Shown one piece after another: positions 25,913 through 35,280 of a DNA stretch of 64,000 bases. How positions within the stretch are numbered: the first letter of the stretch is position 1; each line of letters begins with the position of its first letter. The notes under the pieces were generated by a model. It searched no databases. It saw only the letters and a list, made by a program, of their open reading frames with translations, and was not told where the DNA came from. The stretch is from Hymenobacter sp. BT559 (lineage in GTDB: Bacteria; Bacteroidota; Bacteroidia; Cytophagales; Hymenobacteraceae). Where the stretch lies: the NCBI RefSeq assembly GCF_016427535.1, contig NZ_JAELXV010000004.1, positions 248,001-312,000 on the forward strand. The letters are read 5' to 3'. The position numbers and the translations under genes were made by a program.

Positions 25913-27793
25913 TCACTGCACCGTCAGGCGGTCGTTCTTAGTGTCGGCATCCATGTACAGGCCGTGGTCGAGCGAGACGGCGCGCACGGCTTTGCCAGCT
26001 GGCACTGTGATGCTAGCCTGCTGTTGGTTGGCGCGCCAGAGCTCGGGGGTGCGGTGCAGGGTTTCGGTGCTGCCATCGGCGTAGTCCACTTTCAGGTCCA
26101 CGGGCACGGCGAAGCCACCGATGTTCTTGATGCTGACGGTCGTGCCCTGGGCAGTTTTGTCAGCTTTGGTGAGGGCTAGGTCGATGTAGTTGTTGCTGAA
26201 GAACCAGTTTTGGAAAAACCAGGTCAGGTCCTGCCCCGAGGCGTTGCTCATGGTGTTGAAGTAATCCCACGGAATGGGGTGCTTGCTGTGCCAGCGGTCC
26301 ATGTAGGTGTGCAGGCACTTCTTAAATAGCTCATCGCCAAGCATGTCCTTGAGGGCCAAGTAGCTGAGCGACGCCTTGCCGTAGGAGTTGTTGCCGTAGC
26401 CGGCCTTGAGCTCGCTGCTGGGCGTGATGACGGGCAGGTCCTGGGCAGTGCTGGGGTTGTTTATCCAGTTGGTCACCCGAAACTTGCGGTAGAAGTCGTC
26501 GGCCACCGCGTTGCCATTCTCAGCCCGCCCGATGAGCAGCTCAAACGTGGTCGCCCAGCCCTCATCCATGAAGGCGTAGCGGCTCTCGTTGATGCCCATG
26601 TAAAACGGGAAGTACGTGTGGGCAATCTCATGGTCCTGCACCAGCTGCGCAAATTGCAAATCGTCGGCCGGGCTGTCGTTCACCATCATAGGATATTCCA
26701 TGTCGGCGAAGCCCTGGAAGGCCGTCATTTTCGGATACGGGTACGGCACGCCCGGCCAGTTGCGCGAAAACCACCCTAGGGCGTTCTGCCCAAACTTTAC
26801 GGAAGAGTGAAAGTCCTTCGTCGCGTCGGCAAAGGCAGCCTGCACGCTGGCCCGGCGCTTGGTGGCGGGGTCCACAATGACACTGGCCGCATCCCACACG
26901 TAGTGGTCGCTGAGGCCTACCGTCATGTCCGGAATATCTGTGGCCTTCCATATCCAGGTATTCATCGGCTGCTGGGCCGTGATGCTCTTTTTGGCGAGGT
27001 CGGCGGCGGTAGCCACGTGAATCAGCGCGTCGCTGGTCATCGACTTTTCGAGGCGCTTGGCCGCTGCTGGCTGGAGCACCTGCTTGGGATTTTGAAGCGT
27101 GCCGGTGGCCCACACAATGTAGTTGGCGGGCGCTTTCACGCGCAACGTGTAGTCGTTGAAGTCGTTGTAAAACTCCTTGTCGTTCAGGAAGGGGAGCCGG
27201 TCCCAGCCGTTGTAGTCGTCGTAGACGGCCACCCTAGGGTAGAAATACGCCAGGAAGTAGGTGGTCTTGTCAATCATGCCCTCGCGTCCGCTCTGCACCG
27301 AAAGGGGGAAGTGCCAAGACACAGCGAGCTTCACCGAATCGTGCGGCGCCAGCGCCTTGGACAGGCGCACGCTGGGCGCGGTCCCTAGGTCGGGCGGCAG
27401 CGGGCGCAGTTGGCCGGCCACCTGGAAGCTGTCAATCACGACGCCCGAGGTGAGATAGTCGGGCGATACATCGCCCTCTCGCGCCGCCTCGGGCTTGTGG
27501 ACATTCATAATGATGCGTAGCACCAGCTGCTTCAGCGTGTCGGGGCTGTTGTTAAAATACGTAATCGTTTCGCGCCCCCGAATGTCGCGCGACGGCGGCG
27601 CGGCCTGCACCGTGATGTCGTAGCGGCCGCGGTTTTGCCAGTATTTGGGGCCGGGGCGGCCATCGGCGGCGCGGGTGCCTCGGTCAAACGCCCGCTTGAT
27701 ATCGCGGGGCTGGTAAAGCGTGGGGGTAGTTTGGGCGGTGGCGGCATGGGCGAGGCCAGCCAACGCTAGAGCACTTAAAAAAACGGAACGCAT
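25913..27793 (-). CDS. M1-family zinc aminopeptidase
   Basis: The product is 626 residues with a signal peptide ending ATAQ near residue 20. The zinc site is H388-E-I-A-H392 with E411 in MDEGWA, the HExxH-(18)-E spacing of M1 gluzincins. GFADMEYPMM takes the place of the GAMEN substrate motif. It should act in the periplasm or outside on peptides. The gene stands alone between two inverted repeats. Confidence 0.93.
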   Translation of the reverse strand: MRSVFLSALALAGLAHAATAQTTPTLYQPRDIKRAFDRGTRAADGRPGPKYWQNRGRYDITVQAAPPSRDIRGRETITYFNNSPDTLKQLVLRIIMNVHKPEAAREGDVSPDYLTSGVVIDSFQVAGQLRPLPPDLGTAPSVRLSKALAPHDSVKLAVSWHFPLSVQSGREGMIDKTTYFLAYFYPRVAVYDDYNGWDRLPFLNDKEFYNDFNDYTLRVKAPANYIVWATGTLQNPKQVLQPAAAKRLEKSMTSDALIHVATAADLAKKSITAQQPMNTWIWKATDIPDMTVGLSDHYVWDAASVIVDPATKRRASVQAAFADATKDFHSSVKFGQNALGWFSRNWPGVPYPYPKMTAFQGFADMEYPMMVNDSPADDLQFAQLVQDHEIAHTYFPFYMGINESRYAFMDEGWATTFELLIGRAENGNAVADDFYRKFRVTNWINNPSTAQDLPVITPSSELKAGYGNNSYGKASLSYLALKDMLGDELFKKCLHTYMDRWHSKHPIPWDYFNTMSNASGQDLTWFFQNWFFSNNYIDLALTKADKTAQGTTVSIKNIGGFAVPVDLKVDYADGSTETLHRTPELWRANQQQASITVPAGKAVRAVSLDHGLYMDADTKNDRLTVQ

Positions 27794-27814
27794 GGAGTGG
27801 GCTTAAAACTCAAA

Positions 27815-27911
27815 ATCGTCTGTCGTGCCGACGAAGGGCATCTTGGTCGCAGCGCTGCAATGACGCAAGCAAACCAGCCAAGATGCTTCCTTCGTCGGCA
27901 CGACAGACGAT
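27815..27911. repeat. Long inverted repeat (CGTCTGTCGTGCCGACGAAG family)
   Basis: Arms of about 32 nt at both ends match except for a 2-nt indel; the spacer is about 30 nt. It lies upstream of the M1 peptidase start and downstream of sppA. It resembles the repeat at 37303-37397 in its CTGTC...GACGAAG...GCATCTT layout. Confidence 0.85.
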
Positions 27912-27934
27912 TAGGCAACAGACAAACTATTCAA

Positions 27935-29713
27935 TTACTTAATTTCTAGCTCATAAGGCAGACGAGCTTGCACGCCGCGCATTTGCATGAGCTGCTGGTA
28001 CTGGCGCACGGCCGGGTACAACGGGCCCAGCTTGGCTTGCAGTAGGCGAGCCTCGGCAGCAGCCTGGTCTTCATCGTCGCCGCCAAAGCGGCTGAAGAAC
28101 TTCTCTATGGCCGACTTCTGGCGCGGGAGGCGCTGCACTTTGTAATCGTCGGCCTTGAGGTGGGCGCGGCTAGCGGCTATTTTGAGGGCATCATCATACG
28201 AGCCCAGCACATCGACCAGGCCGATGGCTTTGCCCTCGCTGCCGCTCCACACGCGGCCCGACGCGATGCGGCGCAGGCGCTCGACGGGCATGTGCCTCCC
28301 TAGGGCTGCCTTGCTCGTGAAGTCGGCGTATATCTCGTTCACTTCCAGTTGCAGCTCTTTTTTCTCGTAGTCGGTAAGCGAGCGGGTAATGGTGGGCAGG
28401 TCCGAAAACTTGCCCGTATTCACGCGGTCCACGGTAATGCCAAGCTTGTCGGCCAGCAGCGGCTGGATGTTGGGCAGCACGCCAAATACGCCGATGCTCC
28501 CCGTAATGGTATTAGGGTGAGCCACAATAGTATCGCAGGCCATGGCAATGAAGTAGCCGCCCGAAGCCGCCACGTCGCTCATGCTGGCGATGATGGGCTT
28601 CACTTTCTTGGTCAGCAGCACCTCGCGGTAAATAATATCAGACGCTAGCGACGAGCCGCCCGGCGAGTTGATGCGCAGCACTACGGCCTTCACTTTATCA
28701 TCAAGCCGCGCCTTGCGGATGGCCTCGGCAAACTTGTCGCTGCCAATGTTATCGTCTGACCCGCGGCCCGTTACGATATCGCCTTCGGCGTAGATAACCG
28801 CGATGCGGTTGCCACTGGTGTTGCCCTCCTTTTCGTCGGCCTTATCAGCGTCCTGGTAATCACCTAGGGATACGAGTCCAGGCTTTTTGTCTTTGGCCAA
28901 ACCCAACTTGCCGCGCAGGTAGTCCTGCACCTCATCGAAGTAGCCGAGCTTGGTCACCAGCTTCAGGCGCAGCGCGTCCTTGGCATTGTGCACCAGCATC
29001 GAGTCAGAAATCACTTTCAGGCGCGGCGCAGGAATCTGGCGGCTGGCGGCTACCTGGCCGAGCATGTGGCCATTGAGCGAGTTGAGGTAGGCCACCGTCT
29101 GGTAGCGGGCCGAGTCGGAAAAGCTTTCGCGGAAGAACGGCTCCACGGCACTCTTAAACGAGCCTACTCGGAAGATATAGGGCTCAATACCAGCCTTGTC
29201 GAACAGCCGCTTGTAGAACATTACCTCCGAGCTCAGGCCATTGAACTCCAGCGTACCTAGCGGGTGCAGATAAATCTGGTCGGCTACCGAGGAGAGGTAG
29301 TAGCTTTTCTCGGAGGCGATTTCATGGTAGGCCACGATGAATTTGCCGCTCTTTTTGAAGTCGAGCAGCGCGTCGCGCACTTCCTCCAGGCTAGCCATGC
29401 CGCCCTGCACCAGCTCTAGGTTGAGTAGGATGCCCTTGATGTCGTCGTCGGTTTTGGCCCGGCGAATTACCTCCTTCAGGTTCACCAGCCCGATGGTGGC
29501 GCGGTCGCCTCCTAGGGGGTTCAAATCGGCGCTCTGAGCGCGCTCCGAAATGGGCTTGTCGAGCTTCAGCTCTAATACCGAATTAGAAGCTACCGACTTT
29601 TCGGTGCTGCTGCCCAGCGCCTTACCTAGCCCGATGAGCAATATGAACCCCAACACCGAAAACAGCACCAGCCCCACTATCGTGGCCAGCACAAACTTAA
29701 AAAATTGCCTCAC
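27935..29713 (-). CDS. sppA: Signal peptide peptidase SppA, 67K type
   Basis: The product is 592 residues with one N-terminal membrane helix and two tandem ClpP-like domains. The C-terminal half carries the nucleophile block SDVAASGGYFIAMACD and the TITGSIGVFGVLP strand; the N-terminal half carries the candidate catalytic Lys in ASEKSYYLSSVADQIYLHP. It degrades leftover signal peptides in the inner membrane. The start is GTG at 29713. Confidence 0.95.
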   Translation of the reverse strand: MRQFFKFVLATIVGLVLFSVLGFILLIGLGKALGSSTEKSVASNSVLELKLDKPISERAQSADLNPLGGDRATIGLVNLKEVIRRAKTDDDIKGILLNLELVQGGMASLEEVRDALLDFKKSGKFIVAYHEIASEKSYYLSSVADQIYLHPLGTLEFNGLSSEVMFYKRLFDKAGIEPYIFRVGSFKSAVEPFFRESFSDSARYQTVAYLNSLNGHMLGQVAASRQIPAPRLKVISDSMLVHNAKDALRLKLVTKLGYFDEVQDYLRGKLGLAKDKKPGLVSLGDYQDADKADEKEGNTSGNRIAVIYAEGDIVTGRGSDDNIGSDKFAEAIRKARLDDKVKAVVLRINSPGGSSLASDIIYREVLLTKKVKPIIASMSDVAASGGYFIAMACDTIVAHPNTITGSIGVFGVLPNIQPLLADKLGITVDRVNTGKFSDLPTITRSLTDYEKKELQLEVNEIYADFTSKAALGRHMPVERLRRIASGRVWSGSEGKAIGLVDVLGSYDDALKIAASRAHLKADDYKVQRLPRQKSAIEKFFSRFGGDDEDQAAAEARLLQAKLGPLYPAVRQYQQLMQMRGVQARLPYELEIK

Positions 29714-29718
29714 AGGAC

Positions 29719-29926
29719 CGCAGATTATAACGGATTAAACGGATTTCGCAGATACGCCCGGCTACGCCGGGCTGACTAACTCGGGCGGCAAGATACGGCC
29801 GCTGGTTTCTGCTACCTCTATCGCAACGCGGGCTCTGGCATTACACCAGCAGCACACGTCTCCTGTTAGTCAGCCCGGCGCCGCCGGGCGTATCTGCGAA
29901 ATCCGTTTAATCCGTTATAATCTGCG
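29719..29926. repeat. 60-bp inverted repeat pair, CGCAGATTATAACGG family
   Basis: The arms 29719-29778 and 29867-29926 differ at two positions, both in the CCCGGC loop. The spacer is 88 nt. Each arm holds its own small hairpin (CCCGGC...GCCGGG). The pair fills nearly the whole gap: it begins 6 nt from the sppA start and ends 1 nt from the rarA stop. Confidence 0.95.
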
Positions 29927-29927
29927 A

Positions 29928-31220
29928 TTAATAGCCGTACTTTTCTTGCCACCAGGCACGCAGGCGCTCCCGAATTTTAGCTTCCAGCGGATTGTCGCCG
30001 GGGTCGTAAAAGCGGGTGCCGCTCAAGGCGTCGGGCATGAACTCCTGGTAGGCGAAGTTGCCAGCGCCGTTGTGCGAATACTGGTAGGCGTCACCGTAGC
30101 CTAGGCTCTTCATGAGCTTGGTGGGCGCATTGCGCAGGGGCACTGGCACGGGGTGCACGCCGTGCTGCCGCACCTGAGCCTGCGCCGCCCGGATGGCCGT
30201 GTAGGCTGCATTGCTCTTGGGCGAGGTGGCGAGGTAGATAACCGTTTGGCTCAGAATCAAATCGGACTCGGGCAGGCCGATGACGGTGCAAGCCTGGAAG
30301 CAGCTCTGAGCCAGCAGTAGGGCGTTGGGGTTGGCGTTGCCGATGTCTTCGGAGGAGAGGATGAGCAAGCGGCGGGCAATGAACTTCACGTCTTCGCCGC
30401 CCTCCAGCATCACGGCCAAGTAGTAGAGCGCGGCGTTGGGGTCCGAGCCACGAATGCTCTTGATGAAGGCCGAAATCACGTCGTAGTGCATCTCGCCGCC
30501 CTTGTCGTAGCGCGCAATAGGGCGCTGGGCGGTTTGCTGCACGGCCGCATCGGTGAGTTGCACGCGGCCGTTGGCATCGGGCGGCGTGCTCTGCACCACC
30601 AGTTCTAGCAGACCTAGGAGCTTGCGGGCGTCGCCACCGCTGAGGGCCAACAGCGCGTGGTCTTCAATAACATCGACCGAGATTTTGCTCAGTACCTCGT
30701 CCTCGGTCAACGCCCGGCGGATGATTTCGCGCAGCGTTTCGGCGCTCAGCGCCTCCAGCGTGTACACTTGACAGCGCGAAAGCAAGGCCGGAATTACTTC
30801 AAACGAAGGGTTTTCGGTGGTGGCACCGATGAGCGTGACAGTTCCGTTTTCGACCGCCCCTAGCAGGGCGTCTTGCTGGGCCTTGCTAAAGCGATGAATC
30901 TCATCAATAAAGAGCACCGTGCCCGGCTGCTTCTTGGCGCGGTCTATCACGTCGCGCACGTCCTTCACGCCCGCATTGATGGCCGACAGCATAAAGAAAG
31001 GCCGTTTCAGTTCCTCGGCCAGCAGCAGCGCCAGGGTGGTTTTGCCCACGCCCGGCGGGCCCCACAAGATGAGCGAGGGCAGGCGCCCGGCGGCCAGGTA
31101 GCGGCGTAGCACGCCGTTTTCGCCCAGTAGGTGGGCTTGGCCAGCGTAGTCGGCCAGGCGGTGCGGGCGGCGGCGCTCGGCCAGCGGGGCGGTGGTAGGA
31201 TTATCAAAAAGCGAGGCCAT
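29928..31220 (-). CDS. rarA: Replication-associated recombination protein A
   Basis: The product is 430 residues, a clamp-loader-like AAA+ ATPase acting at stalled forks. It has Walker A GPPGVGKT at residues 54-61, Walker B VLFIDEIHRFSK, sensor 1 GATTENPSFEV and the C-terminal MgsA domain (ISAFIKSIRGSDPNAALYYL, GYGDAYQYSHN). The start ATG lies next to a perfect inverted repeat shared with the divergent exporter gene. Confidence 0.95.
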   Translation of the reverse strand: MASLFDNPTTAPLAERRRPHRLADYAGQAHLLGENGVLRRYLAAGRLPSLILWGPPGVGKTTLALLLAEELKRPFFMLSAINAGVKDVRDVIDRAKKQPGTVLFIDEIHRFSKAQQDALLGAVENGTVTLIGATTENPSFEVIPALLSRCQVYTLEALSAETLREIIRRALTEDEVLSKISVDVIEDHALLALSGGDARKLLGLLELVVQSTPPDANGRVQLTDAAVQQTAQRPIARYDKGGEMHYDVISAFIKSIRGSDPNAALYYLAVMLEGGEDVKFIARRLLILSSEDIGNANPNALLLAQSCFQACTVIGLPESDLILSQTVIYLATSPKSNAAYTAIRAAQAQVRQHGVHPVPVPLRNAPTKLMKSLGYGDAYQYSHNGAGNFAYQEFMPDALSGTRFYDPGDNPLEAKIRERLRAWWQEKYGY

Positions 31221-31228
31221 AGAGCAGT

Positions 31229-31300
31229 GTTGCGCGAACTTTGTAGTTCGCGTCCGTTTGGTTGCCCGCTAACGGACGCGAACTACAAAGTTCGCGCAAC
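31229..31300. repeat. Perfect 30-bp inverted repeat in a divergent promoter region
   Basis: Arm 31229-31258 (GTTGCGCGAACTTTG...) is exactly mirrored at 31271-31300 with a 12-nt loop. It occupies most of the 95 bp between the divergent rarA and EamA start codons, so it lies in both 5' regions. Confidence 0.95.
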
Positions 31301-31315
31301 GTGCGCCCCTCCCCT

Positions 31316-32242
31316 ATGGTTTCTAAGTTTCGCCTGCACACGGCGCTGTTTCTGGTGTCGCTCATCTACGCCGGCACGTATAGCCTGGCCAAGGATATTA
31401 TGCCGCACTACATGCAGCCGCTGGGCATCGTGACGCTGCGTATCAGCGGGGCGGCACTGTTCTTCGCTTTGCTGAAACGCATAGTCGCGCCCAATGACAA
31501 AATCACGGGTCGGGCCGACAACATTCGGGCGGTGGCCAGCGGGCTCCTAGGTATCGCGCTCAACCAAGTTACCTTCTTTGCGGGCCTCAACCTCACCACG
31601 CCCATTAATGCCTCGCTGCTCCAAACCGTCTCGCCCATCGTGGTGGTGCTGGCCTCGGCGGTGCTGCTGAGCGAGAAAATCACGCCCACCCGGCTACTGG
31701 GCATCTTATTGGGTGCGGCGGGCGCAGCGGCCCTCATTCTGAGCCGCCCCAGCACCGGTAAGGTGCCCGCCAACTTGCTGCTTGGCAACACCTATCTGCT
31801 GGTAAATGCGGCCGTGTTTGGACTGTACTTGGTACTGGTGGCGCCGCTCATGCGCACCTACCATGCCTTCACGGTGCTGGCGCGCATCTTTTTGGTGGGG
31901 GCCATCGTGGTGGTGCCCCTAGGGCTGCCGCAAGCCATCGCGGCCGACTACGCAAGTTTTCCACTCTTCATCTGGGGCGAGCTGGGCTACATGGTTTTCT
32001 TTCTCACCATCCTAGCTTATCTCTTGAATAACTGGGCGTTGAAGTTTGCGTCGCCGGCGCTGCTGGGCGTGTACATCTACTTGCAGCCGGTGCTGGCGGT
32101 GCTCATTGCGGTGGCCACGGGCAAGGACACGTTTACCCTGGATAAGGCATGGCAGGCGGCGCTCATCTTCCTGGGTGTCTGGCTAGTGGGCCGCAAGCCC
32201 AAGGCCGCCGTGGAGGCTACCCCCAGCCCGGCCACAAGCTAA
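31316..32242 (+). CDS. EamA/DMT-family transporter
   Basis: ATG at 31316 (MVSKFRLHTALFLVSLIYAG) gives 308 residues with ten hydrophobic segments in two EamA repeats. The longer frame reads through the inverted repeat and is not credible. The family exports metabolites or amino acids; the substrate cannot be read here. A terminator follows. Confidence 0.9.
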   Translation: MVSKFRLHTALFLVSLIYAGTYSLAKDIMPHYMQPLGIVTLRISGAALFFALLKRIVAPNDKITGRADNIRAVASGLLGIALNQVTFFAGLNLTTPINASLLQTVSPIVVVLASAVLLSEKITPTRLLGILLGAAGAAALILSRPSTGKVPANLLLGNTYLLVNAAVFGLYLVLVAPLMRTYHAFTVLARIFLVGAIVVVPLGLPQAIAADYASFPLFIWGELGYMVFFLTILAYLLNNWALKFASPALLGVYIYLQPVLAVLIAVATGKDTFTLDKAWQAALIFLGVWLVGRKPKAAVEATPSPATS

Positions 32243-32336
32243 ACTGTACGGCTACAGAGTCGGCAGCTAACCTTGCTCGCCGGTGGAGCCCTGGGCCAAG
32301 ACTGTACGCTAATTCTGAAGTCGCCCTAACCAAGTT

Positions 32337-32371
32337 AAAAAAGCCTCGTTGAGTACGCAGCGAGGCTTTTT
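32337..32371 (+). terminator. Terminator after the EamA gene
   Basis: AAAAAGCCTCG pairs with CGAGGCTTTTT across a 12-nt loop, followed by a T-run, 95 nt after the stop. Confidence 0.85.
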
Positions 32372-32407
32372 CGTGCCCGCTCGACCTCATTATTCCTTCA
32401 TCTTAAG

Positions 32408-34342
32408 ATGACCGAAACTACTACTTCGCGTGCCACCGCGGCGGGCACGCTCATTGCCCTAGGTATTGTGTATGGCGATATTGGTACCTCACCGCTTTAC
32501 ACCGTGCGGGGTGTGTTTGAAGGCCGGCCCGTGAGCGAGGCCGTAGTGCTGGGCACCGTATCGGCCGTTATCTGGACGCTCACCTTGCTCACTACCTTCA
32601 AGTACGTGCTGGTGGCCATGCGGGCCGACAACAATGGCGAGGGCGGCATCTTGTCGCTTTACGCGCTGCTCCAGCGCCTCAACTATAAGTACTTGTACCT
32701 GCCAGCCATTGTGGGGGCCGCCGCCCTGCTGGCCGATGGCGTCATTACGCCGCCCATCTCCGTGTCGTCGGCCATTGAGGGGCTGCGCATCCTGCGGCCC
32801 GAGTTGCAGACAGTGCCTATCGTACTGGTTATTCTGCTGGGGCTGTTTACCATTCAGCAGTTTGGCACGGCCATTATCGGCAAGCTCTTCGGGCCAGTGA
32901 TGCTGGTATTTTTCACGATGCTGGCGGTGCTGGGCGTGCAGTTTTTGGTGAAGGATTTTAGCGTTTTGCGGGCCTTCAACCCTTACTATGCTCTGCACAT
33001 GCTGGCCAGCGAGCCAGGCGGTTTTTGGCTCCTAGGTTCCATTTTTCTATGCAGCACGGGGGCCGAAGCGCTCTATGCTGACATGGGCCACGTGGGGCGG
33101 TCCAATATTTACGTATCATGGGCCTTTGTGAAAGTGTGCTTGGTGCTCAACTACCTAGGGCAGGGCGCGTGGTTGCTCCAGCACCTAGGGCAGCCGCTCG
33201 GCGACCGCAATCCGTTTTTCGCCATGATTCCGGCCTGGGGGCTACTGCCGGCTATTGGGCTGTGCACGCTGGCTACCATCATTGCCTCGCAGGCACTCAT
33301 TTCAGGGTCGTTTACACTTATTATCGAGGCGTTGCGGCTCAATTTTTGGCCTAAGGTGAAGGTGCTTTACCCCACCGACTTGCGCGGGCAAGCCTACGTG
33401 CCATCGCTCAATTGGCTGCTGTGCGCGGGCTGCGTGGGCGTGGTGCTGTACTTCCGCGAAAGCTCGAATATGGAGGCGGCCTATGGGCTGGCTATCACCT
33501 TCACCATGCTCATGACCACGGTGCTGCTGGCTTTCTACCTGCACCTGCGTAAGGTCAGCCCGGTTTGGATAGGGCTGCTGGTGCTGGTGTATTTCACCAT
33601 CGAGGGGTCCTTTTTGGCGGCCAATCTGCGCAAGTTTCCCGAGGGCGGCTACGTGAGCGTGGTGATGAGTCTGCTGCTACTAGCCGTGATGGTGAGCTGG
33701 ATACAGGGCGGCCGCCTGCGCGATAGCTTTATCAAGTACGTGCCGCTGGCCGACTGGCTGCCCTTGCTCAAGGAACTGAGCGCCGACACCTCGGTGGCTA
33801 AGTACGCCACCCACTTGGTGTACCTCACCGATTCGGCCGACCCGGCGATGGTCGAGCGAGGCATTACGCACTCCATATTTCAGAAGAGTCCCAAGCGGGC
33901 CGATGTGTACTACCTCATCCACGTCATCACCACCGACGAGCCTTATACCAAAGAATACCACGTCGATACGGTATTGCCCGACGACCTGGTGCGCATCGAG
34001 TTTAAGCTAGGCTTTCGGGTTGACCATGCCATCAACTACATGTTTCGGCAGGTGGTCACGGACCTGGTAAAGACCAAGGAAATCGACATTACCTCGCGCT
34101 ACAACTCGCTGCGCGAGCAAGACGTGGTGGGCGATTTTCAGTTTGTCATTCTCAACCGCACCCTGCCCTACGCGCAGTCATTGAGCGCCTGGCAGCGGCT
34201 GGTAGCGCGGCTGGCGGGCGGCCTGCGCTGGCTGGGCATCACGCAGCAAGAAAACTTTGGGCTAGATAACTCGTCGGTGACGTTTGAGAATATCCCCTTG
34301 CTTGTTCCGGAGAGGCCCGAGCTGGCGCTCACGCGGGTATAA
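32408..34342 (+). CDS. kup: KUP-type potassium transporter
   Basis: The product is 644 residues with about twelve membrane helices and a C-terminal cytoplasmic domain. Family signatures are ALGIVYGDIGTSPLYTVRGV, ADNNGEGGILSLYALL, LADGVITPPISVSSAIEGL and ALYADMGHVGRSNI. It takes up K+ with protons. It follows the EamA terminator and has its own hairpin behind it. Confidence 0.96.
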   Translation: MTETTTSRATAAGTLIALGIVYGDIGTSPLYTVRGVFEGRPVSEAVVLGTVSAVIWTLTLLTTFKYVLVAMRADNNGEGGILSLYALLQRLNYKYLYLPAIVGAAALLADGVITPPISVSSAIEGLRILRPELQTVPIVLVILLGLFTIQQFGTAIIGKLFGPVMLVFFTMLAVLGVQFLVKDFSVLRAFNPYYALHMLASEPGGFWLLGSIFLCSTGAEALYADMGHVGRSNIYVSWAFVKVCLVLNYLGQGAWLLQHLGQPLGDRNPFFAMIPAWGLLPAIGLCTLATIIASQALISGSFTLIIEALRLNFWPKVKVLYPTDLRGQAYVPSLNWLLCAGCVGVVLYFRESSNMEAAYGLAITFTMLMTTVLLAFYLHLRKVSPVWIGLLVLVYFTIEGSFLAANLRKFPEGGYVSVVMSLLLLAVMVSWIQGGRLRDSFIKYVPLADWLPLLKELSADTSVAKYATHLVYLTDSADPAMVERGITHSIFQKSPKRADVYYLIHVITTDEPYTKEYHVDTVLPDDLVRIEFKLGFRVDHAINYMFRQVVTDLVKTKEIDITSRYNSLREQDVVGDFQFVILNRTLPYAQSLSAWQRLVARLAGGLRWLGITQQENFGLDNSSVTFENIPLLVPERPELALTRV

Positions 34343-34360
34343 GTCGGCTGTAGAGTAGAC

Positions 34361-34392
34361 TAACGGCCAACCTTGCTTTCACTTGGCCGTTA
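34361..34392 (+). terminator. Hairpin after kup
   Basis: A perfect 10-bp stem TAACGGCCAA/TTGGCCGTTA with a 12-nt loop lies 18 nt after the kup stop. No strong T-run. Confidence 0.5.
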
Positions 34393-34425
34393 GCCTACCC
34401 TAGTTTTAAGCTGGCTCATTACCTC

Positions 34426-35142
34426 ATGAATTTTACTGGAAAAAACATTCTACTTGTCGGCGCTTCGTCGGGCATCGGGCTAGCTACGGCCCAGCTGCTG
34501 GCCGCCGCAGGCGCCACCCTTTTCACAGCCTCGCGCCACCAGTCGGCCGAATTGGCGGCCCTAGGTACCACCCACATCACCTACGACGCTACGCAGCCCG
34601 TGGGCACGGCCTTCGACCAACTGCCCGACGTGCTCCACGGCCTCGTGTATTGCCCAGGCTCCATCAAGCTGCGGCCCTTCGAGCGCGTGCCGGTCGAAGA
34701 TTTTCGTAGCGACTTTGAGCTGAACGTGCTCGGCGCAGTACAGGCGCTGCAAGCCACCATTAAGCGCCTCAAAAAGGCCGAAGGCGGCGCCAGCGTGGTG
34801 CTGTTCAGCACGGTAGCGGCCGCCGTGGGCATGAGCTTCCACACCAGCATCGCCACCGCTAAGGCTGCTGTAGAAGGCCTCACCCGCGCCCTGGCCGCCG
34901 AGTACGCCGCCAGCGGCTTGCGCGTCAACTGCTTGGCACCCAGCCTCACCGACACGCCCCTGGCCGCCGCCCTGCTCAACACGCCCGAGAAAGCCGAGGC
35001 CGGCGCCAAGCGCCACCCCTTGCAGCGCGTGGGCCGGCCCGACGACCTAGCTGGCATGGCCGCCTTCCTGCTCTCCGACCAAGCCACGTTCATCACAGGC
35101 CAAGTGCTGGCCGTGGATGGCGGCATGGGCAAGCTGAAATAA
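34426..35142 (+). CDS. Short-chain dehydrogenase-like protein lacking the catalytic Tyr
   Basis: The product is 238 residues with a Rossmann fold: GASSGIGLATAQLL dinucleotide loop and a usual C-terminus (ITGQVLAVDGGMG). The expected S-Y-K triad is incomplete. The Ser (VVLFSTVAAAVGM) and a Lys (SIATAKAAVEGL) are there, but the YxxxK position holds Ile and no Tyr lies between them. It may use another residue or have a non-catalytic role. It is single, before an inverted repeat. Confidence 0.88.
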   Translation: MNFTGKNILLVGASSGIGLATAQLLAAAGATLFTASRHQSAELAALGTTHITYDATQPVGTAFDQLPDVLHGLVYCPGSIKLRPFERVPVEDFRSDFELNVLGAVQALQATIKRLKKAEGGASVVLFSTVAAAVGMSFHTSIATAKAAVEGLTRALAAEYAASGLRVNCLAPSLTDTPLAAALLNTPEKAEAGAKRHPLQRVGRPDDLAGMAAFLLSDQATFITGQVLAVDGGMGKLK

Positions 35143-35182
35143 TACCGAAATTAAGATAGCTTACATCCCGGACACGGTCGTC

Positions 35183-35255
35183 ATGCTGAGCTTGTCGAAG
35201 CATCTCTATCGCATCATCCAACGGTGCGATAGAGATGCTTCGACAAGCTCAGCAT
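35183..35255. repeat. Perfect 31-bp inverted repeat (ATGCTGAGCTTGTCGAAGCA family)
   Basis: Arm 35183-35213 is exactly mirrored at 35225-35255 with an 11-nt loop. It ends 25 nt before the photolyase ATG. Confidence 0.95.
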
Positions 35256-35280
35256 AACTGAATAAGAACGTTATTAACGA

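Noticed and set aside
32408..34342. Antisense and other-frame ORFs over kup, dnaN, sppA, the SusC gene and other large genes
   Set aside because: These follow from high GC at third codon positions and have no motifs.
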